DNA of 64,000 bases, taken from positions 549,636 through 613,635 of the forward strand of contig DDGL01000014.1 of NCBI GenBank assembly GCA_002337605.1, in the 5' to 3' direction. The first letter of the stretch is position 1, and every line of letters begins with the position of its first letter. Shown piece by piece: positions 61,365-64,000 of this stretch. The position numbers and the translations under genes are program-made. Below the pieces are notes generated by a model, which did not search any database, had not been told where the DNA came from, and saw nothing but the letters and a program-made list of their open reading frames with translations. This stretch comes from Flavobacteriaceae bacterium UBA1903 (GTDB lineage: Bacteria > Bacteroidota > Bacteroidia > Flavobacteriales > Flavobacteriaceae).

Positions 61365-61385
61365 AATCTCAATTTAATTGAGATT
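61365..61385. promoter_or_regulatory. 21-bp perfect palindrome, possible operator
   Basis: AATCTCAATT, one T, then AATTGAGATT: perfect 10-bp arms around a single base. The short centre argues for a protein-binding site rather than an RNA hairpin. It lies about 210 nt upstream of the M36 peptidase start and 265 nt upstream of the ABC gene. Confidence 0.55.
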
Positions 61386-61448
61386 TAATGGCAATACCTT
61401 AATAAAAATGATAATTTTTTAAATAAAGCGTAACAAATAAAATGAATC

Positions 61449-61482
61449 TTTATGAATAATAAAATTTTATTCGATGAAATGC
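61449..61482 (+). repeat. Composite intergenic motif, copy 1
   Basis: TTTATGAATAA (61449-61459) is followed 10 nt later by TTCGATGAAATGC (61470-61482). Both words recur in the same order at 63611-63655, on the far side of the ABC gene. Confidence 0.6.
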
Positions 61483-61636
61483 ACACAGTTTTTCTTAATA
61501 GTCCAATTCCTACAATTTAATTCCTACAAAACCAGTAGGATATGTGTAAAATTTATACGATTTTAAAGTTTAGAGGATGTAAGGTTTTGCTCTTTCGGTT
61601 CTGAAGATTCTTCCTTTTTCAACATGTTTTTAATTG

Positions 61637-61644
61637 TATCTTTG
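61637..61644 (+). promoter_or_regulatory. -7 box 4 nt from the ABC ATPase start
   Basis: TATCTTTG (TAnnTTTG) ends 4 nt before the ATG at 61649. A -33 TTG is not seen at normal spacing. Confidence 0.55.
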
Positions 61645-61648
61645 AAGC

Positions 61649-63337
61649 ATGCCAGACAAAAATCTTCTACGAATTGAAAACCTCTCTATTTCCTTCGAAG
61701 GAAAAAAAGGAAGGGTTGAGGTAATTCACAATAGTAGCTTTCAGATTAATAAAAACGAAATTGTTGGTATTGTTGGAGAATCGGGGTCGGGTAAATCTGT
61801 TACTTCCCTTGCGATTATGGGGCTATTACCCAAGAAAACTTCTTTTGTTTCGGGAACTATTGAATTTTTGGGGCAGAACATTTTAAATTTAAAGGAAAAA
61901 GAATTTCAAAAAGTACGTGGGAATGAAATTTCTATGATTTTTCAGGAACCCATGAGTGCATTAAACCCCTCATTAACTTGCGGATTTCAAGTGGCTGAAG
62001 TTTTACAAAACCACACCTCATTATCTTCTTCCGAAGTAAAAAAGGAAACGATCGCATTGTTTAAAAAGGTAAAACTCCCCAGACCAGATGGGATCTATAG
62101 TAGCTATCCACACCAGATAAGTGGTGGACAGATGCAACGTGTTATGATTGCCATGGCCATTGCCTGTAAGCCTAAATTGCTACTAGCAGACGAGCCAACT
62201 ACGGCACTGGACGTTACGGTACAAAAAGAAATTTTACTGCTGCTAAAAGAACTACAGCAAGAAACCGGAATGAGTCTCATTTTTATTTCACACGATTTAA
62301 GTTTGGTTTCCGAAATAGCAGACCGGGTACTCGTATTTTATAAAGGGGACCTGGTGGAAGAAGGGACTGTAACACAAATATTCAAATCTCCGAAGGCAGA
62401 CTATACAAAAGCACTTCTAGCCTCCAGACCTACTTTGGGAGAACGTCTGGAACAGCTACCTACTATTGCTTCACTTGCAGACAATTCATTTAAAAAAGTT
62501 GTGGTAACACCTAGCCTGCGTGCGCTTCAGCATAAAAAAATATATACGCAAGAACCTCTTCTTAAAATTATAAATGTCTCTAAAGAATACTATAGCAAAG
62601 GCGGAATATTCACCAAAAAACAAACAATTAAAGCAGTAGACGGAGTAAGCTTTTCGGTATTTGAAGGTGAAACTTTAGGGCTCGTTGGAGAATCTGGATG
62701 TGGGAAATCTACTCTTGGAAAAACCATTTTACAATTGGAAAAAGCCACAAAAGGTTCCATATATTATCGTGGAAAGGATTTAACGAAGGTTTCAAAGCAA
62801 GACATTCGAAAGCTACGAAAGGAAATTCAGCTAATTTTTCAAGACCCGTATTCTTCATTAAACCCCCGAACTCCAATTGGGGAAGCGCTTATGGAGCCTA
62901 TGGTTGTTCACAACATTGAAACATCGGCCAGAAAAAGAAAATTACGCGTGCAAGATCTTTTAAACAGGGTTGGACTTGACGAAACATATTTTCATAGATA
63001 CCCGCATGAGTTATCGGGCGGACAACGACAACGTGTGGGTATTGCCCGCACGATTGCCATGGAACCAAAGCTGGTAATTTGCGACGAGTCAGTTTCGGCA
63101 CTGGACATTTCAGTACAAGCACAAGTATTAAACTTGCTGAACGAGTTAAAAGAAGATTTTGGCTTTACCTATATATTTATCTCCCACGATCTGGCAGTCG
63201 TAAAATTTATGGCAGACCAATTATTAGTAATGAACCAGGGAAAAATAGAGGAGCTGGGTGATGCAGACGAAATTTATGCAAACCCAACAAAAGAATACAC
63301 CAAGAAATTAATTGATGCAATTCCGAAAGGGATATAG
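61649..63337 (+). CDS. Two-ATPase ABC protein, peptide/nickel uptake type
   Basis: A 562-residue fusion of two ABC ATPases, as in GsiA and YejF. First half: Walker A GESGSGKS (about 44-51), signature ISGGQMQRV, Walker B LLADEPTTALD. Second half: Walker A GESGCGKSTL (about 347-356), signature LSGGQRQRV, Walker B LVICDESVSALD. Each half ends with the oligopeptide-type C-terminal extension. It would energise uptake of peptides or similar solutes. No permease or binding-protein gene lies in the window, so its partners are elsewhere. A -7 box lies 4 nt before the start codon. Confidence 0.95.
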   Translation: MPDKNLLRIENLSISFEGKKGRVEVIHNSSFQINKNEIVGIVGESGSGKSVTSLAIMGLLPKKTSFVSGTIEFLGQNILNLKEKEFQKVRGNEISMIFQEPMSALNPSLTCGFQVAEVLQNHTSLSSSEVKKETIALFKKVKLPRPDGIYSSYPHQISGGQMQRVMIAMAIACKPKLLLADEPTTALDVTVQKEILLLLKELQQETGMSLIFISHDLSLVSEIADRVLVFYKGDLVEEGTVTQIFKSPKADYTKALLASRPTLGERLEQLPTIASLADNSFKKVVVTPSLRALQHKKIYTQEPLLKIINVSKEYYSKGGIFTKKQTIKAVDGVSFSVFEGETLGLVGESGCGKSTLGKTILQLEKATKGSIYYRGKDLTKVSKQDIRKLRKEIQLIFQDPYSSLNPRTPIGEALMEPMVVHNIETSARKRKLRVQDLLNRVGLDETYFHRYPHELSGGQRQRVGIARTIAMEPKLVICDESVSALDISVQAQVLNLLNELKEDFGFTYIFISHDLAVVKFMADQLLVMNQGKIEELGDADEIYANPTKEYTKKLIDAIPKGI

Positions 63338-63376
63338 CCGTTTATCCTAAGCGACATAGAAGGAAAGCAAAAAAAA

Positions 63377-63404
63377 TCCCGTTCTAACCTCACAAAGAAC
63401 GGGA
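63377..63404. terminator. Terminator hairpin after the ABC gene
   Basis: TCCCGTTCT (63377-63385) and AGAACGGGA (63396-63404) form a perfect 9-bp stem with a 10-nt loop. Followed by CTTATATTTG on the plus strand and, on the minus strand, by a run of eight T, so it could act in both directions. Confidence 0.8.
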
Positions 63405-63610
63405 CTTATATTTGAATCTATGATAGATTCGGGGGAAATAACTCTGAAACACTACTAAGCAGTAGTTCAAAAAAAATTACATTAATAAAAAAACTTTCTT
63501 AGCCAAGTACACCATATTTCTCATTAACTTAAATGTACTTTTAACGCTCTTAACTAAATATAACATAAGTAGGCTTTTTGATTAATTTTGGGACTGCTAA
63601 TATGCGACGA

Positions 63611-63655
63611 TTTATGAATAAACACGACGAAATACATATATTTTCGATGAAATGC
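63611..63655 (+). repeat. Composite intergenic motif, copy 2
   Basis: TTTATGAATAA (63611-63621) and TTCGATGAAATGC (63643-63655) as in copy 1, but 21 nt apart instead of 10. Between them CGACGAAATAC (63625-63635) resembles CGATGAAATGC, so this copy appears to hold a tandem, partly diverged second half. Confidence 0.6.
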
Positions 63656-63716
63656 TTATTTTTTTAACATTTAAGATCGATTCTTCAGTTTTTTCTTACA
63701 CACAACTAACAAAAAA

Positions 63717-63734
63717 CCCCATCTATTGATGGGG
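63717..63734 (-). terminator. Terminator for the CoA-transferase gene
   Basis: CCCCATC (63717-63723) and GATGGGG (63728-63734) form a 7-bp stem with a 4-nt loop. On the minus strand it is followed by TTTTTTGTTAG, giving a classical terminator 25 nt after the stop at 63759. Confidence 0.88.
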
Positions 63735-63758
63735 CGTTGTTTATGTATGTTGAACTAT

Positions 63759-64000
63759 TTATGCTAAAATCATCTCTGGCACATTGGCTGGAATTATCAT
63801 ATCGCCTTCCGTGGCCTTTTTTATTTCTTCTACCGAAACTCCAGGAGCGCGTTCCAATAAATGAAATTTACCCTCTCTTATTTCTAGTACTGCCAGATTT
63901 GTAACGATCTTTTTTACGCAATTCACTCCTGTTAGAGGAAGTGAGCATTGTTTCAGTAATTTAGATGCTCCGGCACGATTGGTATGCATCATGGCTACAA
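63759..64000 (-). CDS. scoB: 3-oxoacid CoA-transferase subunit B, C-terminal part
   Basis: The frame is open through the window edge; the first Met inside the window (63992) is internal, since VA precede it in frame. The visible 80 residues match the C-terminus of the beta subunit of CoA transferases: MMHTNRAGASKLLKQCSLPL followed by TGVNCVKKIVTNLAVLEI and LLERAPGVSVEEIKKATEG. The enzyme moves CoA between succinyl-CoA and acetoacetate or similar acids. The catalytic Glu lies in the missing part. The gene name rests on family similarity; other CoA transferases (AtoA, PcaJ) share this end. Confidence 0.85.
   Translation of the reverse strand, partial: VAMMHTNRAGASKLLKQCSLPLTGVNCVKKIVTNLAVLEIREGKFHLLERAPGVSVEEIKKATEGDMIIPANVPEMILA

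Larger units (their letters stand above)
61153..61648. other. Intergenic region, 496 bases, no gene
   Basis: This AT-rich stretch between divergent genes has no credible ORF. It holds a 21-bp palindrome (61365-61385), a composite motif (61449-61482) that recurs after the next gene, and a -7 box (61637-61644). A -7 box for the minus-strand peptidase gene was not found. Confidence 0.7.
63338..63758. other. Intergenic region, 421 bases, no gene
   Basis: No ORF with coding features is seen. The stretch holds a terminator-like hairpin (63377-63404), the second copy of the composite motif (63611-63655) and a minus-strand terminator (63717-63734). It is very AT-rich, with several T-runs. Confidence 0.75.

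Overview
The window looks like a chromosomal segment of a marine-type member of the Flavobacteriaceae (Bacteroidota). The evidence is low-to-moderate GC, TAnnTTTG promoter -7 boxes instead of E. coli-type -10 boxes, weak or absent Shine-Dalgarno sequences, two type IX secretion (T9SS) C-terminal sorting domains, carboxypeptidase-regulatory/TonB-plug proteins of the SusC type, BNR-repeat secreted proteins, and TPR-transmembrane-AraC regulators. I see no rRNA, tRNA, CRISPR array, prophage or insertion sequence.

Layout. 1-3.8 kb: the end of an exported isoaspartyl peptidase and three small envelope or membrane proteins. 4-12 kb: a thioester-containing alpha-2-macroglobulin lipoprotein followed by penicillin-binding protein 1C. 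12-15 kb: a DnaJ/TerB protein, a bacilliredoxin, and a plsC-HD hydrolase pair. 15-23.7 kb (minus): three tandem paralogues joining carboxypeptidase-regulatory domains, TonB-receptor plug domains, TPRs and a shared C-terminal beta domain, with no outer-membrane barrel. 23.9-25.5 kb (minus): a TraB/GumN protein, two very small hydrophobic ORFs and a small membrane protein behind a long structured leader. 25.8-34 kb: an AraC/TPR regulator, a radical SAM protein, an exported protein, a crotonase, a NtrY-like histidine kinase, a small exported protein and HemJ. 34-40 kb: a BNR-repeat protein, a T9SS protein and a MATE exporter. 40-53 kb: the haem biosynthesis region, with hemH on the minus strand, then an AraC regulator divergent from hemA-hemC-hemD-hemE-(DUF6973-like)-(EI24)-hemF, then a PepSY-like protein, an SF2 helicase, and hemB divergent from the helicase. 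53-57 kb: DinB, a CNNM/CBS protein, a DNA methyltransferase-type repair protein, a serine hydrolase and a 3'-5' exonuclease. 57-61 kb: a large T9SS-exported M36 metallopeptidase. 61.6-63.3 kb: a two-ATPase peptide-type ABC protein. The end holds the C-terminus of a CoA-transferase beta subunit.

How the genes work together. With hemJ (34 kb) and hemH, the window encodes haem synthesis from glutamyl-tRNA to protohaem, except glutamate-1-semialdehyde aminotransferase (hemL), which I do not see. The route is the oxygen-dependent one (HemF, HemJ).

Most notable observations. (1) A family of G/C-rich palindromic elements occurs between genes, and two copies lie in frame inside the coding sequences of the adjacent genes hemC and hemD, adding extra peptides to essential enzymes. 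(2) The three-gene barrel-less plug/TPR operon has no function I can assign. (3) An SF2 helicase carries a predicted membrane hairpin. (4) A composite repeat motif flanks the ABC ATPase gene. (5) Several genes have their -7 box only 4-9 nt from the start codon, suggesting very short or absent leaders.
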